From NCBI GenBank assembly GCA_964355075.1, contig CAYHCF010000012.1:1-64000 (forward strand): a DNA stretch of 64,000 nucleotides, read 5' to 3'. This document shows positions 6,954 to 14,241 of this stretch, in pieces (within the stretch, counting starts at the first letter, position 1; every line of letters starts with the position of its first letter). The stretch comes from B1 sp964355075. Its GTDB lineage: Bacteria; Bacteroidota; Bacteroidia; UKL13-3. Position numbers and translations under genes: made by a program. Below the pieces are notes generated by a model. That model was not told where the DNA came from. It made no database searches and saw only the letters and a program-made list of their open reading frames with translations.

Positions 6954-8474
6954 ATGCGAATAGAATTTGTAGACCTAAAAAGTCAATATAAAAAGATCAA
7001 AACAGAAATTGATACTGCGATTCAGGAAGTAATTGACAATACTGCTTTTATTAAAGGTCCGCAAATAAAGCAGTTTGAAGAAAGTTTGGCAGCATATCTC
7101 CAGGTAAAACATGTGATATCCTGTGCCAATGGAACGGATGCTTTGCAGATTGCCATGATGGCGCTTGATTTAAAACCCGGTGATGAAATTATCTTGCCTG
7201 TATTCACCTACGTGGCAACCGCCGAAGTGATTGCCTTATTAGGATTAAAGCCGGTTATGGTTGATGTGGAACCGGATACGTTTTGCATCAATACCGATTT
7301 GATTGAAGCTAAAATTTCGGATCGAACCAAGGCGATTGTTCCGGTTCATCTTTTTGGACAATGTGCAAATATGGATGCCATTATGCAGCTTGCCACTAAA
7401 TATAATTTGTTTGTGATAGAGGATACTGCACAGGCATTGGGAGCAAAATGGCAGGGGGCAGACAGTCTGGGTGAATGGGTGAAGAGGAGAAAGGGAGAAA
7501 GAGAAAAAGAAATAGGTTTTGATAATTTTCCTCCCATCATACCAAGCCCACTTCACCCTCAATCTCTCTCCCCCCTTCCCCCTATCATTCCCTCTCCCCT
7601 TACTCCCTCCACGCCCTCATCTCCCTGTCATCCTGAGCTTAGCTTGCCCAGAGCTTGCCGAAGGGAAGGGTATCATCTCTCATCTCCCATCACTCATCTC
7701 TCATCTCTAGCTTCCGCCGGATGCATGGGCACTATCGGAACAACTTCATTTTTCCCTTCAAAAAACCTCGGCTGTTATGGTGACGGAGGCGCATTGATGA
7801 CAAATGATGATGAATTGGCAAAAAAGATCAGAATGATATGCAATCATGGGCAATCGGTGCAATATGTGCATGATGTTATTGGAGTAAATTCGAGGTTGGA
7901 CACCTTGCAGGCGGCGGTATTGAATGCCAAGTTGCCTTACCTAGATTCGTATGCAGCGGCCCGTCAGGAAGCGGCAGGCTGGTATGATGAATTATTGGGG
8001 AATCACCCGAACATTATCATACCGAAAAGGAATCCGAATTCAACGCATGTTTTTCATCAATACACGATAATAGCTAGAAATGAGAAGAGGGAGATGAGAA
8101 ATGAGACCCTTCCCTTCCCTTCGACAAGCTCAGGACAAGCTGAGCTCAGGGCAAGCTTAGCTCAGGATGACAGGGAGAAATGGGATCCTTTATCATTCAG
8201 GGATTCAATCCGAAAAGCAATGGCAGAAAGGGGCATTCCAACTATGGTATATTACCCGATTGAGTTGCATAAGCAAAAAGCTTTTGAGAAATATGCTTTG
8301 CCGGATGAAAAATTTCCTGTATCGGAGGAGTTATGTGCTACGGTATTATCCTTACCCATGCATACAGAAATGAGCAAGGAAATGGTGGCGTATATTTGCA
8401 GGAATTTGATTGAAGTAATTGAAATAGAAAATAGAAAATCGGGAAACCCGCTCTCGCAGATTTTGAATGATTAA
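6954..8474 (+). CDS. DegT/DnrJ/EryC1/StrS aminotransferase, WbpE-like, with repeat insertions
   Basis: 506-aa PLP-dependent sugar aminotransferase; the family is usually about 360-400 aa. Conserved parts: 'FIKGPQIKQFEESLA', 'CANGTDALQIAMMAL', 'VEDTAQALGA'-like 'IEDTAQALGAKW', and 'SFFPSKNLGCYGDGGAL' with the Schiff-base lysine at K270. The catalytic core is intact, but two regions do not belong to the fold: about residues 174-253 (7470-7715) and 375-415 (8072-8184). Both read repeat D, A and pyrimidine-rich sequence in frame, for example 'CHPELSLPRACRREG' and 'PFPSTSSGQAELRASLAQ'. The last residues 'NPLSQILND' and the stop come from a C repeat. In context it would be the WbpE step, amination of the 3-keto sugar. 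Whether the enlarged protein is active is unknown. Confidence 0.88.
   Translation: MRIEFVDLKSQYKKIKTEIDTAIQEVIDNTAFIKGPQIKQFEESLAAYLQVKHVISCANGTDALQIAMMALDLKPGDEIILPVFTYVATAEVIALLGLKPVMVDVEPDTFCINTDLIEAKISDRTKAIVPVHLFGQCANMDAIMQLATKYNLFVIEDTAQALGAKWQGADSLGEWVKRRKGEREKEIGFDNFPPIIPSPLHPQSLSPLPPIIPSPLTPSTPSSPCHPELSLPRACRREGYHLSSPITHLSSLASAGCMGTIGTTSFFPSKNLGCYGDGGALMTNDDELAKKIRMICNHGQSVQYVHDVIGVNSRLDTLQAAVLNAKLPYLDSYAAARQEAAGWYDELLGNHPNIIIPKRNPNSTHVFHQYTIIARNEKREMRNETLPFPSTSSGQAELRASLAQDDREKWDPLSFRDSIRKAMAERGIPTMVYYPIELHKQKAFEKYALPDEKFPVSEELCATVLSLPMHTEMSKEMVAYICRNLIEVIEIENRKSGNPLSQILND
7470..7715. repeat. In-frame repeat insertion 1 in the aminotransferase gene
   Basis: Starts with a purine-rich arm (GAAGAGGAGAAAGGGAGAAA), continues with a pyrimidine-rich tract, then repeat A in reverse orientation (about 7628-7670) and reverse repeat D ending in CTCATCTCTAGCTTCC. 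It replaces the short loop normally found just before the 'GTTSFFPSKN' block. Confidence 0.8.
8072..8184 (+). repeat. In-frame repeat insertion 2 in the aminotransferase gene
   Basis: A D+A composite: AGCTAGAAATGAG and related words, then CCCTTCCC and repeat A with two extra 16-bp internal units (GACAAGCTGAGCTCAG, GGCAAGCTTAGCTCAG) before GATGACAGG. It lies between 'QYTIIA' and 'RDSIRKAMAERGIPT', which are adjacent in ordinary family members. Confidence 0.8.
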
Positions 8475-8541
8475 AGCTGATTAACGCAGATTCATATCAG
8501 CGATAATCTGCTATAATCTGCGGCATCTGCGAGAAAGGGTG
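8445..8541 (+). repeat. Repeat C, copy 1 (forms the aminotransferase C-terminus)
   Basis: Starts AACCCGCTCTCGCAGATTTT, contains GCTGATTAACGCAGATTC, and ends in GCGAGAAAGGGT, the inverted counterpart of its start. The first 30 bases are translated as the end of the upstream gene. Confidence 0.75.
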
Positions 8542-8570
8542 AATTAAGCTGTTTTCGCATAGGAATAAAC

Positions 8571-9077
8571 ATGAAAAATAAACCGTTAGCATTCATTCTG
8601 CTTTTTGCAGGTACTTATATTGTCCTAAATATTTTGTATCAGGGAATTTTATACCTCTATACTCCCCTGCCGGATCCATTTACCATTTTGGTTTGCAAGA
8701 CTACCCTGCTCTTTACTCCTGAATTAGATTATAGAGAGCTGATTGCTGCACCCGGTTTGCTGGTGAGTGAGGCCGGTAAACCATTGGTTAATATAAAAGA
8801 GGGATGCAATGGAATAGCAGTTTGGATTAGTTTATTGAGTTTTATCATTGCGTTCAGATCGGATTGGATGGCCTATTTGGTTTTTATTCCTTTGTCGTTT
8901 TTTTTGATTCAGGTTTGCAATGTTTTTAGGTTATTTGTTTTGATAAAGATAAAATTACTGCGGCCAGCCTATTTTGACTTTTTTCATGTTTATGCTTTTC
9001 CGGCGATTATTTATTTGATTGCTTTTTTGTTGATGGTGGGCTGGGTGAAGCTGTTTGTGTTGCCACAAAGGCGGTAA
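8571..9077 (+). CDS. xrtF: Exosortase F (XrtF)
   Basis: 168-aa polytopic membrane protein of the exosortase/archaeosortase family. The three expected catalytic elements are present: Cys in 'IKEGCNGIAVW', Arg in 'QVCNVFRLFVL', and His in 'DFFHVYAFP'. Length and the 'LVSEAGKPLVNIKEGCNG' context fit the short XrtF type of Bacteroidota. Exosortases are inner-membrane transpeptidases that process C-terminal sorting signals, often linked to exopolysaccharide loci, as here. XrtF substrates are not well established. The expected partner gene follows, separated by H and C repeats. Confidence 0.85.
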   Translation: MKNKPLAFILLFAGTYIVLNILYQGILYLYTPLPDPFTILVCKTTLLFTPELDYRELIAAPGLLVSEAGKPLVNIKEGCNGIAVWISLLSFIIAFRSDWMAYLVFIPLSFFLIQVCNVFRLFVLIKIKLLRPAYFDFFHVYAFPAIIYLIAFLLMVGWVKLFVLPQRR

Positions 9078-9104
9078 GGCGCGAAGGGTTTTGGCACAAA
9101 GAAA
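9063..9104. repeat. Repeat H-like segment overlapping the end of xrtF
   Basis: GCCACAAAGGCGGTAAGGCG followed by CGAAGGGTTTTGGCACAAAG. The same words recur at 9651-9692, and the reverse complement (CCTTCGCGCCTTACCG) occurs in the H segments at 1.9, 3.9 and 4.4 kb. The last residues of XrtF ('LPQRR') read into it. Confidence 0.7.
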
Positions 9105-9113
9105 CAAAAAAAC

Positions 9114-9221
9114 AACCCTTTCTCGCTGATTTAGGAAGATTAGAGCTGATTAACGCAGATTTTAATCAGCGTATAATCTGCTATAATCTGCGGTATCTGC
9201 GGTATCTGCGCGAACGGGTAA
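9114..9221 (+). repeat. Repeat C, copy 2
   Basis: AACCCTTTCTCGCTGATTTA at the start and GGTATCTGCGCGAACGGGT at the end, roughly inverted; the centre has GATTAACGCAGATT and AATCTGCTATAATCTGCGG. Confidence 0.75.
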
Positions 9222-9246
9222 CTCATTTTATGTAAACAAAATATAG

Positions 9247-9648
9247 TTGAAAAACAAGATAATTATATTCCTTGCACTCTTACTGATGGCTCTTAACTTT
9301 GGGTTGCAGTCGTTTGATATACTAACATTCTCCTTTAATAAATCCGGATTTTATATTTACGATGCTTCCAGCATGGAGGCTCAATCGTTTATTGTTAATA
9401 AGCTGCTCAGGTTGTCTCTGAACCTGGCTTGCTTATCCCTCTTACTTATAGTCTTCTCCGGTATTTCCAATAAACAGTTTTTCTGGTTGGTGGGTGGCAT
9501 GCTTATATTGTGTGCGCTCGATTTGAATTTTGCATTTAGTGAATCGGCCTTTTTGGTTACGGTTCATCGGGTATTGAACCCTGTTATTTATAGTCCTTTA
9601 TTGGGGATTGTGTATTTGGGTAGCCTGTTTATTTTCAGGAAATTTTAA
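9247..9648 (+). CDS. Exosortase F system-associated membrane protein
   Basis: 133-aa membrane protein with about four hydrophobic segments (residues 3-20, 50-72, 77-95 and 110-130). It matches the small protein that normally sits next to xrtF in Bacteroidota: 'LNFGLQSFDILT' near the N-terminus, a conserved middle 'YIYDASSMEAQSFIVNKLLRLSLN', and 'HRVLNPVIYSPLLG' near the C-terminus. Function is unknown, presumably in exosortase F processing. It starts with TTG at 9247; there is no better in-frame start upstream of the first membrane segment. Repeats C and H lie on both sides. Confidence 0.75.
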   Translation: MKNKIIIFLALLLMALNFGLQSFDILTFSFNKSGFYIYDASSMEAQSFIVNKLLRLSLNLACLSLLLIVFSGISNKQFFWLVGGMLILCALDLNFAFSESAFLVTVHRVLNPVIYSPLLGIVYLGSLFIFRKF

Positions 9649-9650
9649 TT

Positions 9651-9692
9651 GCCACAAAGGCGGTAAGGCGCGAAGGGTTTTGGCACAAAGAA
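9651..9692. repeat. Repeat H-like segment
   Basis: Near-identical to 9063-9104 and, as there, placed between a gene end and a C repeat. Confidence 0.7.
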
Positions 9693-9708
9693 ACTAAGTA
9701 ACAAAAAC

Positions 9709-9806
9709 AACCCTTTCTCGCTGATTTAAGAAGATTAGAGCTGATTAACGCAGATTCTAATCAGCGTATAATCTGCTATAATCTGCGGTATCTGCGTGAA
9801 AGGGTT
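9709..9806 (+). repeat. Repeat C, copy 3
   Basis: AACCCTTTCTCGC start and GCGTGAAAGGGTT end form inverted ends; the inside closely resembles copy 2. It includes a GTG at 9796 that would extend the next gene, which is considered a false start. Confidence 0.75.
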
Positions 9807-9825
9807 ATTTTATTACCTTCGCAGC

Positions 9826-11556
9826 ATGCTCGTGCTGATTCCATACTTTCTGTATTGCCTGATCCTGCTCTGGATTTATGGGCTTATCCCTTTTATTTTT
9901 CTTAAACAATCTGCTCCACGCAATCCATTCAGTTCTTTGATAATTGGGTTTGGTGTATTGGGTATGCTGAGCCAACTTTTTTGGTTGGGTGGTCCAATTA
10001 ATGCCTTTTGTTTTTATACCACGATTTGTGGAGCCATCCTTGCAGTGGCATTAAACAAAGAATTTTATTGGAAGGCTTTTAAAGTTATTTTGAAATGGGT
10101 TCAGGATAAAAGTATTACAGATAAAATTTTATTGATACTGGTTTGTATTCCCCTTCTGTACCAAAGTGCACAAGCCCCTAAAATAAATGATATGGGTATG
10201 TACTATATGCAAAGCATGCAGTGGATGCAACAGTATGGTTTGATACCCGGACTTGCTAATTTGCATCCTGCATTGGGTCTGGGTTCAGCCTGGCATAGCC
10301 TTGTAGTTTTGTTGAATCCTTTACCTATTGGGTTCAACCCGTTATGGCAATTGAATGGCGTTTTGGTTTTAAGCTTTGTTTTATTTCATGCCTTTGAATG
10401 GCGTATTAATAAATCAGTTTATTTAAAAACAACTTTTATTATTTCTTTACCTTTAGCATTTTTATACCTCACCGCTCCCAGTCCCGATTTGCCATTGTTA
10501 TTGATTTGCAGCGTTCTTTTTTATTGGGTTTGCTTTGAACCCGTCAAATTGCACCCTGTCATTTTACTAATTATTTGTGTGTTTTTATTTGCTGCCAAGG
10601 TGCCTGCTTTTGTTCCTGTGGGATTGGCCGTATATGTATTTTTTAAAGAACGGGTTGGGTTCACACAGAAACTACTTTATATACTGGCGGGTGTATTATT
10701 GGTTTCCATTTTGTTTTATAAAAACTATCTGTTATCGGGTTATTTTTTGTATCCATTTAATGAACCTGAATGGGTTCAGGCTAACTGGAAGGTGCCAGCT
10801 GATTGGAATGACGCCTACCGAAAAGGAATTGTGAGTTGGGGAATATCCGATAACATGGATGTGAATACCTTTTCTCAGGTTCCTGAAAGTACTTTCAATC
10901 GTTTATTAACCTGGCTTTCGAGAGGGGGTTATAAAGGCTGGATGAACGTTTTTATTTTTATTAATTTTATGAGTGGCCTGATCCTATTGCTGGCTGAAGG
11001 GTTCAAAAAAAATAGAAAGCTGATGCCACGTGATCTGATTTTGCTGGCTTCCTTATTGATTGTTATCATTTTTGAATGGTTTTTATTGAGCCAGTATCGG
11101 CTATTATTGCCGACCCAATTGATATTGGCAGGAGTTATTTTTAGCATGATTTATTCAAATATTAAGCTTTCCGGTTTGAACCGTTTTGTGTTTATTACTG
11201 AATCAAAATTCCCGGTTTTGTTTGCAGGGATATTATTTAGCATGATGGCTTTTGTTCCTTTCAGCATTCTTTCAAAAGAATCGAGAAATAAAATGATTAC
11301 GCAATCTGCCGGATTTAATGGCCATTTCTTAATTAAACCTTATGCAGGTTTTTTGAATGAACCGATGGATCAAATTTGGGTTGATTCAATAGCTATTCAT
11401 TTTTATCCGAACTGCGTTTATTGCTGGGATTGTGATTTGCCTTGCCAGAGTATTTCGCAACGAAATGTTTTGTTTTCTAATTTTGGATACCGTATAAAGC
11501 CATTGGGAAAAAGAATTGAGGATGGGTTTTGTTTGGTGCGGGATGCTGTTAGATAA
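9826..11556 (+). CDS. Large polytopic membrane protein, function unknown
   Basis: 576-aa inner-membrane protein with about a dozen hydrophobic segments. The layout, short loops and a large non-membrane stretch near residues 310-370, resembles GT39/O-antigen-type or LIC_10190-like membrane proteins, but no catalytic motif is certain. The C-terminal soluble tail contains an unusual cysteine cluster, 'NCVYCWDCDLPCQ' (around 11410-11450). The ATG at 9826 is preferred over the GTG at 9796, because the extra residues would be read from a C repeat and TTACCTTCGCAGC just before the ATG resembles a Bacteroidota -7 region. It lies between the exosortase F pair and a polysaccharide dehydratase, so an envelope glycan role is plausible. 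Confidence 0.65.
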   Translation: MLVLIPYFLYCLILLWIYGLIPFIFLKQSAPRNPFSSLIIGFGVLGMLSQLFWLGGPINAFCFYTTICGAILAVALNKEFYWKAFKVILKWVQDKSITDKILLILVCIPLLYQSAQAPKINDMGMYYMQSMQWMQQYGLIPGLANLHPALGLGSAWHSLVVLLNPLPIGFNPLWQLNGVLVLSFVLFHAFEWRINKSVYLKTTFIISLPLAFLYLTAPSPDLPLLLICSVLFYWVCFEPVKLHPVILLIICVFLFAAKVPAFVPVGLAVYVFFKERVGFTQKLLYILAGVLLVSILFYKNYLLSGYFLYPFNEPEWVQANWKVPADWNDAYRKGIVSWGISDNMDVNTFSQVPESTFNRLLTWLSRGGYKGWMNVFIFINFMSGLILLLAEGFKKNRKLMPRDLILLASLLIVIIFEWFLLSQYRLLLPTQLILAGVIFSMIYSNIKLSGLNRFVFITESKFPVLFAGILFSMMAFVPFSILSKESRNKMITQSAGFNGHFLIKPYAGFLNEPMDQIWVDSIAIHFYPNCVYCWDCDLPCQSISQRNVLFSNFGYRIKPLGKRIEDGFCLVRDAVR

Positions 11557-11613
11557 ATCCTGATTATAGGATTTTGTTTTTTGCAGGGGGATTGGTTGTT
11601 TGGAGGGGAATTT

Positions 11614-11891
11614 TACCCTTTCTCGCTGATTTTGGAAGATTAGAGCTGATTAACGCAGATGGTTAATTATTAATTTTGGACTTATGGAAATTAATGATTT
11701 GACTTATCGGGTTAGAGGATGCTTATTTGATAAAAAGCAATTAGCCAGTTATCTGAATATTACAAAACTCAAAATTGGCCTTCTTGTAAATTTCAATGTA
11801 CTCAACCTTCAGGATGGTATAACCCGCATAGTAAACAAACTCTAATCTGCGTTAATCTGCTGTAATCTTCGATATCTGCGAGAAGGGGTTA
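11614..11891 (+). mobile_element. Repeat C, copy 4, split by a GxxExxY remnant
   Basis: The left half (TACCCTTTCTCGCTGATTTT, GCTGATTAACGCAGAT) ends at about 11661, and the right half (TCTAATCTGCGTTAATCTGC to GCGAGAAGGGGTTAA) begins at about 11841. The space holds a short GxxExxY ORF. The other C copies are about 100 bp and carry no insert. Confidence 0.5.
11684..11845 (+). pseudogene. GxxExxY remnant, internally deleted
   Basis: A 53-codon ORF from ATG at 11684 to TAA at 11843-11845. It starts 'MEINDLTYRVRGCLFD', a typical GxxExxY N-terminus, and ends 'KIGLLVNFNVLNLQDGITRI', the typical C-terminus (compare 'LALLINFNVLLLKDGLRRI' in the intact gene at 6498). The GxxExxY motif and the PD-(D/E)XK core, about 70 residues, are missing through an in-frame deletion. 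It cannot be an active nuclease. It sits inside the C repeat at 11614-11891. Confidence 0.8.
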
Positions 11892-11945
11892 ATTTACCCT
11901 AAACCCTAAAATTTTAAAAATATATTGCATTTATCAGAAAAAAAT

Positions 11946-11953
11946 TATATTTG
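11946..11953 (+). promoter_or_regulatory. -7 promoter box for the CapD/WbpM-like gene
   Basis: TATATTTG, 14 bases before the ATG at 11968; a weak TTG lies near 11926 at -33 spacing. Confidence 0.6.
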
Positions 11954-11967
11954 TTGAGCCTAGTATT

Positions 11968-13938
11968 ATGAAACTACTAAAACTCCTTTTCAATAAGTCG
12001 AGCCAGGTGCCCCGCTGGTTTATTCTTATTTTTGATCTGGGACTTTGTTCTGTGGCCTATATTCTGGCTATATCAACCCGTTTCAGCATAGATTTAAATT
12101 TATCCTTATTTTTCTCGGGCCTATCGGTAATGCCTATTTTGTTGATGGTTAAAGGCATCACTATCAGCTATTTCAGATTACAGTCCTTTGTGATTCGCTA
12201 CACAAGTGTTCAGGATGGGGTTCGCATTTTTTATGCCATGACGGCTTCCATTGTTATTTTACTGCTGGTAGATGCCATTTATGTTTACTTTCCTAACAAC
12301 CGACTCCATTTTTTCCCAATCTCAATTTTGCTTTTTGATTATGTGCTCTCAACCTTTTTTCTTGCTGCTTTTCGGGTTTCTGTAAAATTATTGTTTATTC
12401 GTATCACAGCGAATAGTAACGAAAAGAAAATTCATTATGCCATATATGGTGCCGGTGCAGCCGGATTAACTACCAAACGTAAACTGGAGCAGGAAAGCAA
12501 AAATGGGATCAAGGTTACTGCCTTTTTTGATGATAACGTGAACCAGCATCATAAATTACTGGAAGGAATTACCATTCATAATGGCTCCTCGGAATTGGAA
12601 GAAATTATTGTCAAACATAAAATAGAACAGTTAATTATTGCTATTCCGGCTATCAGTAAAACGCGTAAACAGGATATTATCGAAAGATGTCTGGCCTTGA
12701 ATGTGGTGGTTAGAAACGTTCCTCCGGTAGATAAGTGGATTAACGGCGAATTGAGTTTTAACCAGATAAAAAGCGTTAGAATCGAAGATTTAATTGAGCG
12801 GGATATTATTCATCTGGATAAAGATATTATTGGGGAACAGGTTAACGGAAGAGTGATCATGGTGACGGGCGCAGGAGGTTCTATAGGTTCTGAAATGGTT
12901 AGACAACTGCTGATGTTTAAGCCAAAAAAATTGTTATGTATTGATAAATCAGAAATAAATTTATATATTTTAGATAGTTTTATTGCTGAACACCACCAGA
13001 GTGAATTAAATACCTTTGTTGAAATTATAGTGGGTGACATTACCAATGAGCCACGCATGAAAATGATTTTCGAGAAATACAGACCGGAAATTATTTACCA
13101 CGCCGCAGCCTATAAACATGTACCATTGATGGAGGAAAATCCGGGTGAGGCAGTTTGGGTTAATGTTAAAGGAACCAAAACCCTCGCCGATTTATCTATA
13201 CGGTATAAAACGGAACGGTTTGTTATGGTAAGTACAGACAAAGCCGTGAACCCAACCAATGTTATGGGGGCAAGTAAACGAATTGCCGAAATCTATGTGC
13301 AGTCGCTTTCTAATTATCATTTAGAGAAAAAAACGGGTAAAACCAAATTTATAACTACACGATTTGGTAATGTATTAGGCTCAAGCGGATCGGTAATTCC
13401 ACGTTTCAGAAAACAAATAGAAGAAGGGGGTCCTATAACGGTAACACACCCCGATATTACCCGTTATTTTATGACCATCCCTGAAGCCTGTCAATTGGTA
13501 CTAGAGGCTGGAAATATGGGCGTAGGCGGCGAAATTTTTATTTTTGACATGGGTAAGTTAACAAAAATTGTTGACTTAGCCCGTAAAATGGTTAAGCTAT
13601 CAGGGTTAACGCTCGGAAAGGATATTCAGATTATTTATACTGGTTTAAGACCGGGTGAAAAGATCTTTGAAGAATTATTAACCGATAGTGAAAACACCAT
13701 TGCAACACATCACGAGAAAATTATGATTGGCAAAGTTAGGCAGTATAATTTTGAGGAGGTAAAAAAAGGGGTTGATGAATTAATCCAATCCTATACCTTA
13801 CAGGATAACATGGTGATGGTTGCCAAGATGAAACATATCGTACCTGAATTCAAAAGCAAAAACTCCATCTTCGAAAGCCTCGATAACGACGTTAAATTGC
13901 CTGATAGCAATGAGTTAAAACGGATGTTGTCGAAGTAG
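11968..13938 (+). CDS. Nucleoside-diphosphate-sugar 4,6-dehydratase, WbpM/FlaA1/CapD family
   Basis: 656-aa membrane-anchored polysaccharide biosynthesis protein. The N-terminal third has about four transmembrane helices and a CoA-binding-like Rossmann segment ('YGAGAAGLTTKRKLEQE'). The C-terminal SDR domain has 'TGAGGSIGSEM' (T300-M310), 'STDKAVNPTNVMGASKR' (S422 to R438) with Met433 and Lys437 replacing the usual Tyr-x-x-x-Lys, as in WbpM-type dehydratases, and 'TRFGNVLGSSGSVIPRF'. Members convert UDP-GlcNAc to a 4-keto-6-deoxy sugar, for example on the way to QuiNAc or FucNAc. It has its own promoter box and complements the sugar-nucleotide genes at 4.6-8.5 kb. Confidence 0.9.
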   Translation: MKLLKLLFNKSSQVPRWFILIFDLGLCSVAYILAISTRFSIDLNLSLFFSGLSVMPILLMVKGITISYFRLQSFVIRYTSVQDGVRIFYAMTASIVILLLVDAIYVYFPNNRLHFFPISILLFDYVLSTFFLAAFRVSVKLLFIRITANSNEKKIHYAIYGAGAAGLTTKRKLEQESKNGIKVTAFFDDNVNQHHKLLEGITIHNGSSELEEIIVKHKIEQLIIAIPAISKTRKQDIIERCLALNVVVRNVPPVDKWINGELSFNQIKSVRIEDLIERDIIHLDKDIIGEQVNGRVIMVTGAGGSIGSEMVRQLLMFKPKKLLCIDKSEINLYILDSFIAEHHQSELNTFVEIIVGDITNEPRMKMIFEKYRPEIIYHAAAYKHVPLMEENPGEAVWVNVKGTKTLADLSIRYKTERFVMVSTDKAVNPTNVMGASKRIAEIYVQSLSNYHLEKKTGKTKFITTRFGNVLGSSGSVIPRFRKQIEEGGPITVTHPDITRYFMTIPEACQLVLEAGNMGVGGEIFIFDMGKLTKIVDLARKMVKLSGLTLGKDIQIIYTGLRPGEKIFEELLTDSENTIATHHEKIMIGKVRQYNFEEVKKGVDELIQSYTLQDNMVMVAKMKHIVPEFKSKNSIFESLDNDVKLPDSNELKRMLSK

Positions 13939-14241
13939 GTAATTGAAAATCAATTTCTGTGCAAAACTACAAATTAGGATATTTTTATCCTAAATATTTT
14001 TTACTCTTTAAACGTCTGTTTGATAAGCGCAACAAATTCATTTATATTTAATTACGTTTTAATCTCACGCTTACTCATTCTCCAAAGAAACCAAAAAACC
14101 AATTTTTTTTATTTACAAATCTTGCAGTTAAAACAAATCTTATTAAATTGCCGCCAATTGGTAAGGGGTAAGGTGATCGAAAGTTTTTGCTAACCCATTA
14201 CAAATCAGCAACTAATAATAAGAATTAATCATTCCAACTAA
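13939..14241. other. 303-bp AT-rich leader region of the act operon
   Basis: No gene is seen. It is AT-rich with no clear member of the repeat families and no convincing TAnnTTTG/TTTG pair. It probably carries the act operon promoter. Confidence 0.4.

Noticed and set aside
6954..8474. DegT gene as a frameshifted pseudogene
   Set aside because: The frame is open across both insertions, and the conserved blocks before, between and after them are in the same frame.
9796..9825. GTG start extending the large membrane protein by 10 residues
   Set aside because: The extension would be read from a C repeat; the ATG at 9826 has a promoter-like sequence before it.
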